Origin: Tepidiforma bonchosmolovskayae
GTDB lineage: Bacteria; Chloroflexota; Dehalococcoidia; Tepidiformales; Tepidiformaceae
DNA length: 64,000 bases
Assembly (NCBI RefSeq): GCF_008838325.1
Contig: NZ_CP042829.1
Span: 1,302,001-1,366,000 of the forward strand
Direction: 5' to 3'
Shown here piece after piece: positions 1-7,263 of the stretch. The first letter of the stretch is position 1; each line of letters begins with the position of its first letter. The position numbers were made by a program, and so were the translations under genes. The notes beneath the pieces are model-generated. The model ran no database searches and had not been told where the DNA came from. It was given only the letters and a program-made list of their open reading frames with translations.

Positions 1-1
1 G

Positions 2-94
2 TCGATCTTCCGCTACGACCCGGGCGGCCGCTCGGCCGCCGCTTACGAGGCCGTCGCCTCCGAACTCTTGGAACGCGTGGGAGTCGCCGTATGA
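2..94 (+). CDS. parA: ParA/Soj chromosome-partitioning ATPase, C-terminal end only
   Basis: Only the last 30 codons are in the window. The reading frame gives a tail resembling the end of ParA ATPases (a YDPGGRSAAAYEAVASELL stretch). Its stop codon TGA shares ATGA with the start of parB at 91, the usual translational coupling of parA to parB. In this family the ATPase forms a nucleoid-bound gradient that moves ParB-parS complexes. The catalytic Walker motifs would lie upstream of the window, so the call rests on the tail and the neighbour. Confidence 0.8.
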   Translation, partial: SIFRYDPGGRSAAAYEAVASELLERVGVAV

Positions 95-1107
95 CACAGC
101 CGAAGCGTGGACTGGGCCGGGGGCTCGATGCCCTCTTCGGGAGCTCCTCGGCAGCGCCCCCGGTGCAGGAGCCGCCCGCCCCCGCACCGCAGCCCCCCGC
201 CAGCGAGGCGCCGACCATTCCCGAGCGCGAACCGGCGCACGAGGTCCCGCCGGAGGCGGCTGCCCGCGTCGCGCCGGAGCCGCGGCCCGCCCCGCCCGCC
301 CGCCGCGGCGGCCCTGAGCTGCTCGATATCGACCTGATTGCGCCCAATCCCGAGCAGCCGCGCACCCACTTCGAACCCGAGCAGCTGCGCGAGCTCGCCG
401 AATCGATCCGCGAGCACGGCATCATCCAGCCGCTCATCGTCACCCGCGACGACGAAGGCGGCTACCGGCTCATCGCCGGCGAACGGCGCCTGCAGGCAGC
501 TCGCCTCGCCGGGCTCGAAACGGTGCCCGTCGTGGTCCGCGAAGCCGCGGATTCGGAGCTGCTCGAGCTCGCCCTTATCGAAAACATCCAGCGCGCCGAC
601 CTGAACCCGGTCGAAGAGGCGATGGCCTACCGCCGCCTCATCGAGGAGTACGGCCTCACGCAGGAGGAGGTGGCCCGGAGGGTCGGCAAGAGCCGCGCCA
701 CGATCGCGAACGCGCTCCGCCTGCTCCAGCTCGAGGCGGAGATCCGGCGCAGCCTCGTCAGCGGCGAAATCACCGAAGGCCACGCCCGCGCCCTCCTCGG
801 CCTGCCCGAGGGGCGAGGCCGGGTGAACGCATGGCGCGAGGTCGTCCGCCGCCAGATGTCGGTCCGCGACACCGAAAGCTATGTCCGGCGGCAGCTCGCG
901 GCCTCCCCCGCGACCGCCTCGAAGCCGGCCGCGCAGACGGCCCGCCGCGATGCGGCGCTCAGCGACATCGAAGCCCGCCTCCGGCGCGCCCTGAGCACCC
1001 GCGTCCGCGTCGAACCGCAGAAGAAGGGCGCGAAAATCATCATCGAGTGCTACTCGCCGGAGGAGTTCGAGAACGTCGTCGCCACCCTGCTCGGGGAGTA
1101 CCAGTAG
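91..1107 (+). CDS. parB: Chromosome-partitioning protein ParB
   Basis: This 338-residue protein has the standard ParB layout. It starts with the basic GLGRGLDALFG N-terminal motif (residues 7-17) that binds ParA, followed by a Pro/Ala-rich spacer to about residue 72. The ParB/Srx CTP-binding domain carries GERRLQAARLAG (from residue 130) and ENIQRADLNP (from residue 164). A helix-turn-helix lies near residues 189-212 and a dimerisation domain at the C-terminus. Known members bind parS, load as CTP-dependent clamps and spread. The N-terminal spacer is long for the family. The start overlaps the parA stop. No parS-like palindrome was recognised in the window. Confidence 0.95.
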   Translation: MTQPKRGLGRGLDALFGSSSAAPPVQEPPAPAPQPPASEAPTIPEREPAHEVPPEAAARVAPEPRPAPPARRGGPELLDIDLIAPNPEQPRTHFEPEQLRELAESIREHGIIQPLIVTRDDEGGYRLIAGERRLQAARLAGLETVPVVVREAADSELLELALIENIQRADLNPVEEAMAYRRLIEEYGLTQEEVARRVGKSRATIANALRLLQLEAEIRRSLVSGEITEGHARALLGLPEGRGRVNAWREVVRRQMSVRDTESYVRRQLAASPATASKPAAQTARRDAALSDIEARLRRALSTRVRVEPQKKGAKIIIECYSPEEFENVVATLLGEYQ

Positions 1108-1109
1108 CC

Positions 1110-1586
1110 ATGGCGCACGAAGAACGGCCCGAACACCGCCTCGCCGACCTTGGCATCGAGCTGCCGGCCGTGCCGCCGCCGGCGGGGCTCTACGCCCCGG
1201 CCGTGCGTTCCGGCAGCCAGCTCTTCGTCTCCGGGCAGGTGCCGCGCGCCGCCGACGGCTCGGGCGTGGCCGCCGTCGGCAAGCTCGGCCACGACATCAC
1301 CGTGGAGGAGGGTGCGGCGCTGGCGCGGGTCTGCGCTCTGCAGGCGCTCGCCGTGGTCCGCGCCGAGCTCGGCAGCCTCGACCGGGTGCGGCGCGTCGTG
1401 CGGGTCGCCGGGTACGTCGCGAGCGCGCCGGGGTTCACGCAGCACCCGGCGGTCATCAACGGCGCCTCCCAGCTGCTGCTCGACGTCTTCGGCGAAGCCG
1501 GCCGCCACGCGCGGGTCGCCATCGGCGTCGCCGAACTCCCCGCCGGCGTCCCGGTCGAAGTCGAGTTCCTGTTCGAGGTCGACTGA
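1110..1586 (+). CDS. RidA/YjgF family protein
   Basis: A 158-residue protein of the RidA (YjgF/YER057c/UK114) superfamily, two bases after parB. The motifs LYAPAVRSGSQLFVSGQVPR near residue 29, the central ALARVCALQALAVVRAEL helix and the C-terminal GVAELPAGVPVEVEFLFEV strand match the group with an extended N-terminus. Classical RidA deaminates reactive enamine and imine intermediates, but many paralogues have other or unknown substrates. The spacing suggests co-transcription with parAB. A terminator-like hairpin follows at 1670. Confidence 0.85.
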   Translation: MAHEERPEHRLADLGIELPAVPPPAGLYAPAVRSGSQLFVSGQVPRAADGSGVAAVGKLGHDITVEEGAALARVCALQALAVVRAELGSLDRVRRVVRVAGYVASAPGFTQHPAVINGASQLLLDVFGEAGRHARVAIGVAELPAGVPVEVEFLFEVD

Positions 1587-1669
1587 CCCGTACCGGACCC
1601 CTTGTGGACGGCACCGGCCCCAGCGATACCGGTTGGGTATCCCCCCTCACCGCTTCGGCGGGAGGGCCA

Positions 1670-1692
1670 GGCCGCGGCAACGCGGCCTTTGT
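1670..1692 (+). terminator. Rho-independent terminator after parAB-ridA
   Basis: A perfect 7-bp stem GGCCGCG/CGCGGCC (1670-1676 and 1681-1687) with a GCAA tetraloop is followed by TTTGTTGT. It lies 84 nt beyond the RidA-like stop and before the NYN fragment, so it plausibly ends the parA-parB-ridA transcript. Confidence 0.7.
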
Positions 1693-1722
1693 TGTATCTG
1701 ACCCCGGAGCGACGTTCGGCTG

Positions 1723-1863
1723 ATGCGGGCGGCGGCCTGCATCGACGGCTTTAACCTCTACTACGGCCTCCGCGCGCTGCGCGAACGGGCGCCGCAGTTC
1801 GGCGAGAACCGCTGGCTCGATCTGCGCCGGCTGGCCCAGGAGCTTGCACCAGGCGCGGAATTG
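1723..1863 (+). pseudogene. Truncated NYN-domain (PIN-like RNase) gene fragment
   Basis: From the ATG at 1723 the frame reads MRAAACIDGFNLYYGLRAL and WLDLRRLAQELAPGAE, the start of NYN-domain proteins, whose first acidic residue sits in the IDGFNLYYGLR motif. Family resemblance stops after about 46 residues. The rest of the domain, with the other catalytic aspartates, is missing. Beyond that point lies a heptanucleotide repeat (1895-1943), and the frame stays open straight into prs, so a naive call would give a 409-residue fusion. I read this as a remnant cut by the repeat or by a deletion. A working N-terminal extension of Prs is less likely, because Prs has its own GTG start and normal length. 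Confidence 0.6.
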
Positions 1864-1894
1864 GGAGCCTGGGCTGTGAGGGCAGGCCATACCT

Positions 1895-1943
1895 GCTCCC
1901 CGTTCCCCGCTCCCTGCTCCCTGCTCCCTGCTCCCTTCTACCT
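1895..1943. repeat. Heptanucleotide tandem array, 7 units (GCTCCCT-type)
   Basis: Seven consecutive 7-nt units fill 49 bases: GCTCCCC, GTTCCCC, four copies of GCTCCCT, then TCTACCT. Related heptad arrays occur at 52974-53022, within 53030-53179 and at 58028-58104. The array lies between the NYN fragment and prs. On the opposite strand the unit reads AGGGAGC, like the short tandemly repeated heptamers known from cyanobacteria. Confidence 0.85.
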
Positions 1944-2010
1944 CCCCCGACCCCGTGCTACCCTCCATCTCGGCGCAGCCAGAAGGCCCGCCGCATCGAG
2001 GGGACTGCCG

Positions 2011-2952
2011 GTGTACAACGACCTCGCCATCTTCTCCGGCCGCGCCCACCCGGCGCTCGCCGAAGCGATCGCTGCCCGCCTCGGCCGCTCCCTCGGCAGG
2101 GTCGATGTCTTCGAGTTCTCCAACGAAAACATCTTCGTCCAGTTCCAGGAGAACATCCGCCAGCGCGACGTCTTCCTCGTCCAGCCGTTCGTCAGCCCCG
2201 TGAATACGTCGATCATGGAGCTGCTCATCATGATCGACGCCGCCCGGCGCGCCTCGGCCGGCCGGATCACCGCCGTCATTCCCTACTACGCCTACGGCCG
2301 CAGCGATAAGAAGGACCAGCCGCGCGTCCCCATCACCGCCCGGCTCATCGCCAACATGCTCGAAACCGCCGGGGCCGACCGCGTCCTCACCCTCAACCTC
2401 CACGCCGGCCAGATCCAGGGCTTCTTCAACATTCCCGTCGATGAACTGAACGCCCTCTACCCCGTCTCGGCCTACTTCCGCACCAAGAACCTCGACAATT
2501 ACACCGTCGTCGCCACCGATGTCGGCGGCGAAAAGCGCGCCCGCGACCTCGCCGTCCGGCTCGACCGGCCCCTCGCCATCATCGATAAGCGGCGCATCGG
2601 CAACGCCGAGGTGACCGAGGCGATGCACGTCATCGGCGACGTCGACGGCCGGAACTGCCTCATCCTCGACGACGAAATCAGCACGGCGGGGACGATCGTG
2701 TCGGCCGTGCACGCCCTGCGGCAGCACGGCGCCCGGGAGATCATCGTCAGCTGCTACCACCCCGTCTTCGCCGGCCCGGCGGTGGACCGGCTGCGCGCGC
2801 TCGACGTGCAGGAGATCGTCGTCACCGACTCCGTTCCCCTCGGCCCGGAGAAGATGCTGCCGAACATGACGGTCATCCCCGTCGCGCCTCAGCTCGGCGA
2901 CGCCATCGGGCGGATCCACAGCGGGCAGTCGGTCGGCGCACTCTTCCAGTAG
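2011..2952 (+). CDS. prs: Ribose-phosphate pyrophosphokinase (PRPP synthetase)
   Basis: This enzyme makes PRPP from ribose 5-phosphate and ATP, the precursor for nucleotides, histidine, tryptophan and NAD. The GTG at 2011, behind a GAGGGGAC purine stretch, gives 313 residues, the normal length for the family, starting VYNDLAIFSG. Diagnostic motifs are FEFSNENIFVQ near residue 30, the catalytic flexible-loop region YGRSDKKDQPR (residues 95-105) and the PRPP-binding loop LILDDEISTAGT (217-228). The frame is open upstream to 1723 through the NYN remnant and the heptad array, so annotation software may overextend it. Confidence 0.95.
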   Translation: MYNDLAIFSGRAHPALAEAIAARLGRSLGRVDVFEFSNENIFVQFQENIRQRDVFLVQPFVSPVNTSIMELLIMIDAARRASAGRITAVIPYYAYGRSDKKDQPRVPITARLIANMLETAGADRVLTLNLHAGQIQGFFNIPVDELNALYPVSAYFRTKNLDNYTVVATDVGGEKRARDLAVRLDRPLAIIDKRRIGNAEVTEAMHVIGDVDGRNCLILDDEISTAGTIVSAVHALRQHGAREIIVSCYHPVFAGPAVDRLRALDVQEIVVTDSVPLGPEKMLPNMTVIPVAPQLGDAIGRIHSGQSVGALFQ

Positions 2953-3044
2953 CCGGCGCCCCGCCCGGCGCGCCCGTCATCCGGCTGTCATGCGCTGTTG
3001 ACGAACTGTTCATCCACACGCCCCCGCACATGTGGTACAACTAC

Positions 3045-3209
3045 GGGTGCCGAATCGGCGGAACTGCCGCCGAGCGGGGGACCCGTCTCCACTGGGGTGT
3101 ATCCCGGCTCCGGCCGGGTAGGCGACTCCCCTCGCCGAACCCGTCAGCTAACCCCGCAGGCGTAGTGGGAGAGGCCCGGCAGCCCTCCAGCCTGCCGCAC
3201 GTGCCTCTC
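3045..3209 (+). ncRNA. Cyclic di-AMP riboswitch (ydaO/yuaA type)
   Basis: The class hallmarks appear in order: GCGGGGGACCC (from 3074), ACTGGGGTGTATCCC, CTCGCCGAACCCGTCAGCTA and ACCCCGCAGGCG, then GGGAGAGGC. GAGAGGC (3169-3175) can pair with GCCTCTC (3203-3209), a feature shared with the second copy at 38067. Known members sense c-di-AMP and usually switch off genes for cell-wall turnover or K+/osmolyte handling. A GC-rich hairpin around 3236-3254 could be the expression platform. The next gene is the 58-residue zinc-ribbon ORF at 3290. The rest of the 337-nt gap (2953-3289) holds only a possible promoter (TACAAC at 3036-3041). Confidence 0.9.
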
Positions 3210-3289
3210 AGGTCCGCAGGGACGTTCGCACCGGGCCGCCCCGGCGCCGGGCGGGCTCCCCTCAGCCCCGCGATGCAAGGAGGCACGCA

Positions 3290-3466
3290 ATGCTCCGACC
3301 CGAATTCCAGTCCTGGTGGCGCCGCTGGCTCGCCCCCCAGCCCGCCGACGCCGTCGCCCGCCGGCAGACGCCCCGCATCTGCCCCGAGTGCCGCGCCCGG
3401 TACGAACCGCGCGACCGCTACTGCCCCGGCTGCCACATGGCCACCCCGGAGTGGCGCTACGGCTGA
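3290..3466 (+). CDS. 58-residue zinc-ribbon protein under c-di-AMP riboswitch
   Basis: A short ORF begins at ATG 3290 behind a strong AAGGAGG ribosome-binding site (3278-3284). The product has an amphipathic, Trp/Arg-rich N-terminus (MLRPEFQSWWRRWLAP) and two CxxC knuckles, CPEC near residue 36 and CPGC near residue 50, typical of a small zinc ribbon. It ends TPEWRYG. It has no signal peptide or membrane segment. It is the first gene after the c-di-AMP riboswitch and appears monocistronic, as hairpins follow. I do not recognise a named family. The RBS, codon usage and riboswitch argue that it is real. Confidence 0.8.
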   Translation: MLRPEFQSWWRRWLAPQPADAVARRQTPRICPECRARYEPRDRYCPGCHMATPEWRYG

Positions 3467-3488
3467 AGACGCCCAGTTCCCTCCTCTG

Positions 3489-3546
3489 GTGTGCTGCGAC
3501 CCCTGGCAGCACACACCGGCGGGCCGCCCCAGGCACGGGCGGCCCG
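3489..3546 (+). terminator. Two tandem hairpins, possible terminator
   Basis: A perfect 9-bp stem GTGTGCTGC/GCAGCACAC (3489-3497 with 3506-3514) is followed by another perfect 9-bp stem CGGGCCGCC/GGCGGCCCG (3520-3528 with 3538-3546). They lie just after the zinc-ribbon ORF and before the DsbA-like gene. There is no clear T-tract, so termination is inferred from position. Confidence 0.5.
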
Positions 3547-3604
3547 TTCGGCGTGGTCTTGACCGGCGCGTGATCGCTGCGCCCCGGCCTGCGACAATGC
3601 CCGG

Positions 3605-4507
3605 GTGACCTCACCCGAGCCCGGGCAGCCGGGCCCCAGCGACCTCCCCGGGCCCCCGCCGCCCTTCGCGGTCGAAGAAGGCAGCGGCCGGCCGGTCTAC
3701 CTCCGCCGCCAGCCCGCCTGGAGCTACTTCCTCACCCCCGGCGCCATCCTGCTCGGCGCGCTCGTGATCGCCGCCGCCATCTGGTGGCAGCCCGGCAGCG
3801 ACGACCCGGCATCGCCCGCGGCCACGCCCGGGGCTGCTGCGGCCAGCACCGCGCCTGCCGGTTCCCCCACCGCCCGGCCCCAGGCCGCCACGCTCCTCGA
3901 TACCTTCCTCGGCTACGCCCGCTCGCTCGGGCTCGATGAGCAGAAACTGCTGCAGTGCCTGAACGACAGCGCCAACGTCCAGCTCATCAACAGCCACCTC
4001 CAGCGCGGCAGCCAGCTCGGCGTCTCGGGGACGCCCACCTTTTTTATCAACAACAAGAAGCTGGTCGGCGCCCAGCCGACGGCCCTCCTCCTCGAAATCG
4101 TCGAAAAGGAGCGCTCGGCGAACCCGCCGGCCTCCCTCGCCGACTACTCGCAGCAGCTCCAGCAGCTCGCGGCCCAAAACCCGCCATCGTTCGAAATCCT
4201 GCCGCAGCGCCCCGACCTGTCCGGCGCCGCCTTCGAAGGCGACCCGAACGCGCGCGTCGTCGTCGCCGAATTCAGCGATTTCCAGTGCCCCTTCTGCCAG
4301 CGCTGGACGCAGACCTCGCTCCCCGAGCTGCGGAAGCTCGTCGGGAGCGACGTTGCCCTCGCCTTCCTCCACTTCCCCATCACGCAGATTCACCCGAACG
4401 CCGGCAACGCCAGCCTGCTCGCCATCTGCGCCGGCGCCCAGGGGAAGTTCTGGGAGATGCACGACCTCCTCTTCGCCCGCCAGGCGGAGTGGTCGAACCT
4501 GCGCTGA
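3605..4507 (+). CDS. Membrane-anchored DsbA-like thioredoxin with swapped halves (apparent circular permutation)
   Basis: The protein has 300 residues: a cytoplasmic N-terminus, one membrane helix (about 39-60), a Pro/Ala linker, then DsbA-like thioredoxin sequence. The order is reversed. Residues about 95-165 match the C-terminal half of DsbA family proteins (FLGYARSLGLDEQKLLQCL, then TPTFFINNKKLVGAQP with the cis-Pro at 144). Residues about 195-300 match the N-terminal half (GDPNARVVVAEFSDFQCPFC with Cys228 and Cys231, ending GKFWEMHDLLFARQAEWSNLR). A normal order would join the end of this protein to FLGYARSLGL. The GTG start sits 6 nt after a GACAAT -10-like box, suggesting a leaderless mRNA. 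The expected role is extracytoplasmic thiol oxidation or isomerisation. Confidence 0.75.
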   Translation: MTSPEPGQPGPSDLPGPPPPFAVEEGSGRPVYLRRQPAWSYFLTPGAILLGALVIAAAIWWQPGSDDPASPAATPGAAAASTAPAGSPTARPQAATLLDTFLGYARSLGLDEQKLLQCLNDSANVQLINSHLQRGSQLGVSGTPTFFINNKKLVGAQPTALLLEIVEKERSANPPASLADYSQQLQQLAAQNPPSFEILPQRPDLSGAAFEGDPNARVVVAEFSDFQCPFCQRWTQTSLPELRKLVGSDVALAFLHFPITQIHPNAGNASLLAICAGAQGKFWEMHDLLFARQAEWSNLR

Positions 4508-4562
4508 CACGGCTGGCAGGCCCGCACGCAGCGCGCGGCGGCTTCGCTACGATCACCGAGGA

Positions 4563-5324
4563 ATGCCCGAAACCCGCCGCTCCGGCCTCCGCATCCACTA
4601 CCGCGTCGAAGGGCGCGGCGCCCCGGTCGTCCTCGTCCACGGCTACACGGCGAGCGGCTGGGCGAACTGGATCGCCGCCGGCTGGGCCGAGCGGCTCGCC
4701 GGCCACCACACGCTGATCATCCCCGACCTCCGGGGCCACGGCCGGAGCGAGAAGCCGCACGCCGTCGAAGCCTACAGCCGGCAGGCGCTCGCCGCGGATG
4801 TCCTGGCCGTCATGGACGAAGAGGGCATCGAAACCGCCCCGGTGGTCGGCTACTCCATGGGCGGGATGGTCGCACTCGAACTGCTCGGCCGGCACGGGAA
4901 GCGGTTCCCCCGCGGCATCGTCGGCGGCATGGGGAGCTACTTCCCGCGGGGCCGGGGCCGCTTCGCCTTCGAACGGCGGCACCCGCGCAGCCTCGCGCCG
5001 CGCCGCCGCCTGCTCGATGTCCTCGCCTACCTCGCCCGCTACTGGAGCGAGATGGACCTCGTCGCCCTCAACCGGGTGTTCCGGGGCGTCTTTGCCGACG
5101 GCGTCCCCGTCGAGGCGGAGCTGCTGCCCGCCATCCGGCAGCCGGTGCTCGTCGCTGCCGGCACGCGCGATGTTTTCTTCGAGCCGGCCGTCGCCCTTGC
5201 CCGGTCGCTCCCGAACGCCCGCTTCCTGCCCGTCCCCCACGATGCGCATGTGAGCGCAGTGCGGAATCCGCGGTTCATCGAGGCGGCCGCCGCTTTCCTC
5301 CGCGGTGAGACGGCGCCGCGGTAG
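4563..5324 (+). CDS. Alpha/beta hydrolase
   Basis: A 253-residue soluble alpha/beta-hydrolase-fold protein. It has the oxyanion-hole motif LVHGYTASG, the DLRGHGRS strand, the nucleophile elbow GYSMGG with Ser98, the acid Asp203 in AGTRDVFF, and His226 or His229 in HDAHVSAV. The ATG at 4563 is preceded by a weak GAGGA and a TACGAT box at 4548-4553. The substrate cannot be told from sequence. Related proteins are esterases or hydrolases of cyclic or lactone substrates. It is convergent with the DUF2231 gene, which ends at the next base. Confidence 0.85.
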   Translation: MPETRRSGLRIHYRVEGRGAPVVLVHGYTASGWANWIAAGWAERLAGHHTLIIPDLRGHGRSEKPHAVEAYSRQALAADVLAVMDEEGIETAPVVGYSMGGMVALELLGRHGKRFPRGIVGGMGSYFPRGRGRFAFERRHPRSLAPRRRLLDVLAYLARYWSEMDLVALNRVFRGVFADGVPVEAELLPAIRQPVLVAAGTRDVFFEPAVALARSLPNARFLPVPHDAHVSAVRNPRFIEAAAAFLRGETAPR

Positions 5325-5831
5325 CTATCCGCCGTGCACGAAATTGCCGACGTCCTTCCAGACGAGCTGGGCCCCGGAGTGGCCGGCGACCGTCATCACG
5401 GCCGTGGCAATCGCTGCGACGGCGAGCACGGCAGCCCAGGCCGCCAGCGGCGCCCAGCGCGGCAGCTCCCGCTTCCGCTCCAGCCAGGCCAGCACGGCGA
5501 ACCCGATGAGCGCCGCCCCGAGGAGCATGGCCCAGAAGAATGCCGCGTCGCCCTGCTCCGGGTGGTCGCCGAACCGGGCGCGCTGGCCGACCGCCTTCGC
5601 CGCGTCCTTGACCCGGTCTTCGATGGCCTCGCCGCTCGCCTTCGCTGCCCAGGCGAACACGGCCCCGGCGACGCCGATGAGCGCCACCGGGATGGCGTAG
5701 GAGCGCCGCCAGGCCGGCCGCCAGCCCGTCACGGCGTGGGCGACGGCCGCCAGCGGCACAAGGACGACGGCCGCGTGCACGAGCAGCGGGTGGCCCGGCA
5801 GGCCGGCAATCGAACTGAACGCAAGGAACAT
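5325..5831 (-). CDS. DUF2231-type integral membrane protein
   Basis: A 168-residue protein with four hydrophobic segments, starting MFLAFSSIAGLPGHPLLVHA. The GLPGHPLLVHAAVVLVPLA motif is characteristic of the DUF2231 family, whose paired histidines suggest metal or heme contact. No function is established. The ATG at 5831 is fixed by GGAGGTTGCAG just upstream on the minus strand, so longer ORFs starting near 5912 are not used. It abuts the hydrolase stop codon tail to tail. Confidence 0.8.
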   Translation of the reverse strand: MFLAFSSIAGLPGHPLLVHAAVVLVPLAAVAHAVTGWRPAWRRSYAIPVALIGVAGAVFAWAAKASGEAIEDRVKDAAKAVGQRARFGDHPEQGDAAFFWAMLLGAALIGFAVLAWLERKRELPRWAPLAAWAAVLAVAAIATAVMTVAGHSGAQLVWKDVGNFVHGG

Positions 5832-6055
5832 CTGCAACCTCCAGGTGCCCCCGTGTGATGCTGTCCCCGCCGCAGTGTGGCGCGCCCGCAGCCTCCGCGG
5901 AAGGCGGCGCAAGGCAGTCCATCTTTACCCTGCAGGGGCAGCCGAACCCGGCGGATGCGCCGGTGCGAACAGGCAGGACCGCGCCGCTCGACACGGCCGC
6001 CAGCGCCGGCGCACAATCGGCGCCGAGCCCGTTCGCGCACTGGAGGTCCCGCGCC

Positions 6056-7258
6056 ATGGAGTTCCGCGATTCGCCCGCCGAGGCCGCCTTCCGGCAGGAA
6101 GTGCGCGCCTTCCTCGATGCCGAATTCCCGCCTGAGTTCGCCGAGCGGCCGGTCGAATGGGGGCTCTTCAACGGCGCCGGGCGCGCCGTGCCCGGGTTCG
6201 CCGAGTTCATGCGCGAGTGGACAAAGAAGCTGAACGCCCGCGGCTGGGGCGCCCCCGCCTGGCCGAAGGAGCACGGCGGCGGCGGGCTCTCCGTCAAGGA
6301 GCAGTTCATCCTCAGCGAGGAGTTCGCCTGGCGGCGCGCCCCGCGGCCCGGCGGCATCGGCCACGGCTGGGCCGGGCCCACCATCATGGTCTACGGCACC
6401 GAAGAGCAGAAGCGCGAATACCTCCCGAAGATCATCTCGGGCGAGCATATCTGGTGCCAGCTCTTCTCCGAGCCCGGCGCCGGCTCCGACCTCGCCTCGC
6501 TCCAGACCCGCGCCGTGCGCGACGGCGACGACTACGTCATCAACGGCCAGAAGATCTGGACCTCCGGCGCGCAGCACGCCCACATGGGCATCCTCCTCGC
6601 GCGGACCAACCCCGACGCGCCCAAGCACCGCGGCATCAGCTACTTCCTCGTCGACATGAAGACGCCCGGCATCACCGTCCGGCCGCTCGTCAACATGCTG
6701 AACAGCCACGAGTTCAACGAGGTCTTCTTCGAGGATGTCCGCGTGCCGGCGAAGAACCTCCTCGGCGAGGAGAACCGGGGGTGGTACCTCGCCACCACGA
6801 CGCTCGATTTCGAACGGAGCGGCATCGCCACCAGCGTCTCCCACCAGCTGATCGTGCGCGACCTCGTCCGGTTCGCGAAGGAGTCCCCGGTTGGTAGCCG
6901 CAGCGTAGCCACACGGCCCTCGATCCGCACCGAGCTGGCCGACCGCGCCATCGAGGCGCAGGTCGAATCGCTCATCTCCTACCGGATCATCTCGATGCAG
7001 GAGCGCGGCCAGATTCCGAACAAGGAATCATCGATCGCGAAGCTGTACTCGAGCGAACTCGATGTACGCCTGGCCGTGACAGCCATGCACCTCGCCGGCC
7101 TCTACGGGCAGATCACCGACCGCGAGGATGCGCGCGTCCTCGGCGGGCGGATCGCCCGGTTCTACATGCACAGCACCACGAGCCCGATCGGCGGCGGGAC
7201 GAGCGAAATCCAGCGGAACATCATCGCCACCCGCGGGCTCGGGCTGCCGCGCGGCTGA
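6056..7258 (+). CDS. Acyl-CoA dehydrogenase family protein
   Basis: A 400-residue FAD enzyme of the acyl-CoA dehydrogenase superfamily. N-terminal helices (residues 1-120) lead to the flavin-contacting beta domain (QLFSEPGAGSDLASLQTRA, then VINGQKIWTSGAQHA). The C-terminal helical domain ends with SPIGGGTSEIQRNIIATRGLGLPR. Members oxidise acyl-CoA thioesters to trans-2-enoyl-CoA and pass electrons to ETF. The exact chain length or branched substrate is not evident. The start is set by GGAGG 9 nt upstream of ATG 6056. The 224-nt upstream gap holds a CACAAT box near 6013 but no clear -35. Confidence 0.9.
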   Translation: MEFRDSPAEAAFRQEVRAFLDAEFPPEFAERPVEWGLFNGAGRAVPGFAEFMREWTKKLNARGWGAPAWPKEHGGGGLSVKEQFILSEEFAWRRAPRPGGIGHGWAGPTIMVYGTEEQKREYLPKIISGEHIWCQLFSEPGAGSDLASLQTRAVRDGDDYVINGQKIWTSGAQHAHMGILLARTNPDAPKHRGISYFLVDMKTPGITVRPLVNMLNSHEFNEVFFEDVRVPAKNLLGEENRGWYLATTTLDFERSGIATSVSHQLIVRDLVRFAKESPVGSRSVATRPSIRTELADRAIEAQVESLISYRIISMQERGQIPNKESSIAKLYSSELDVRLAVTAMHLAGLYGQITDREDARVLGGRIARFYMHSTTSPIGGGTSEIQRNIIATRGLGLPRG

Positions 7259-7263
7259 GCCGC

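Noticed and set aside
1587-1722. parS site next to parB
   Set aside because: No 16-bp palindrome like TGTTTCACGTGAAACA or a GC-shifted variant was found here or elsewhere in the window.
1723-2010. N-terminal NYN extension as a true part of a 409-residue Prs fusion
   Set aside because: The NYN domain is incomplete, repeats lie in between, and GTG 2011 gives a normal-length Prs with a plausible RBS. Kept as a pseudogene fragment.
2998-3003. TTGACG as the -35 of the first c-di-AMP riboswitch
   Set aside because: It is 32 nt from the TACAAC box, far outside the usual spacing.
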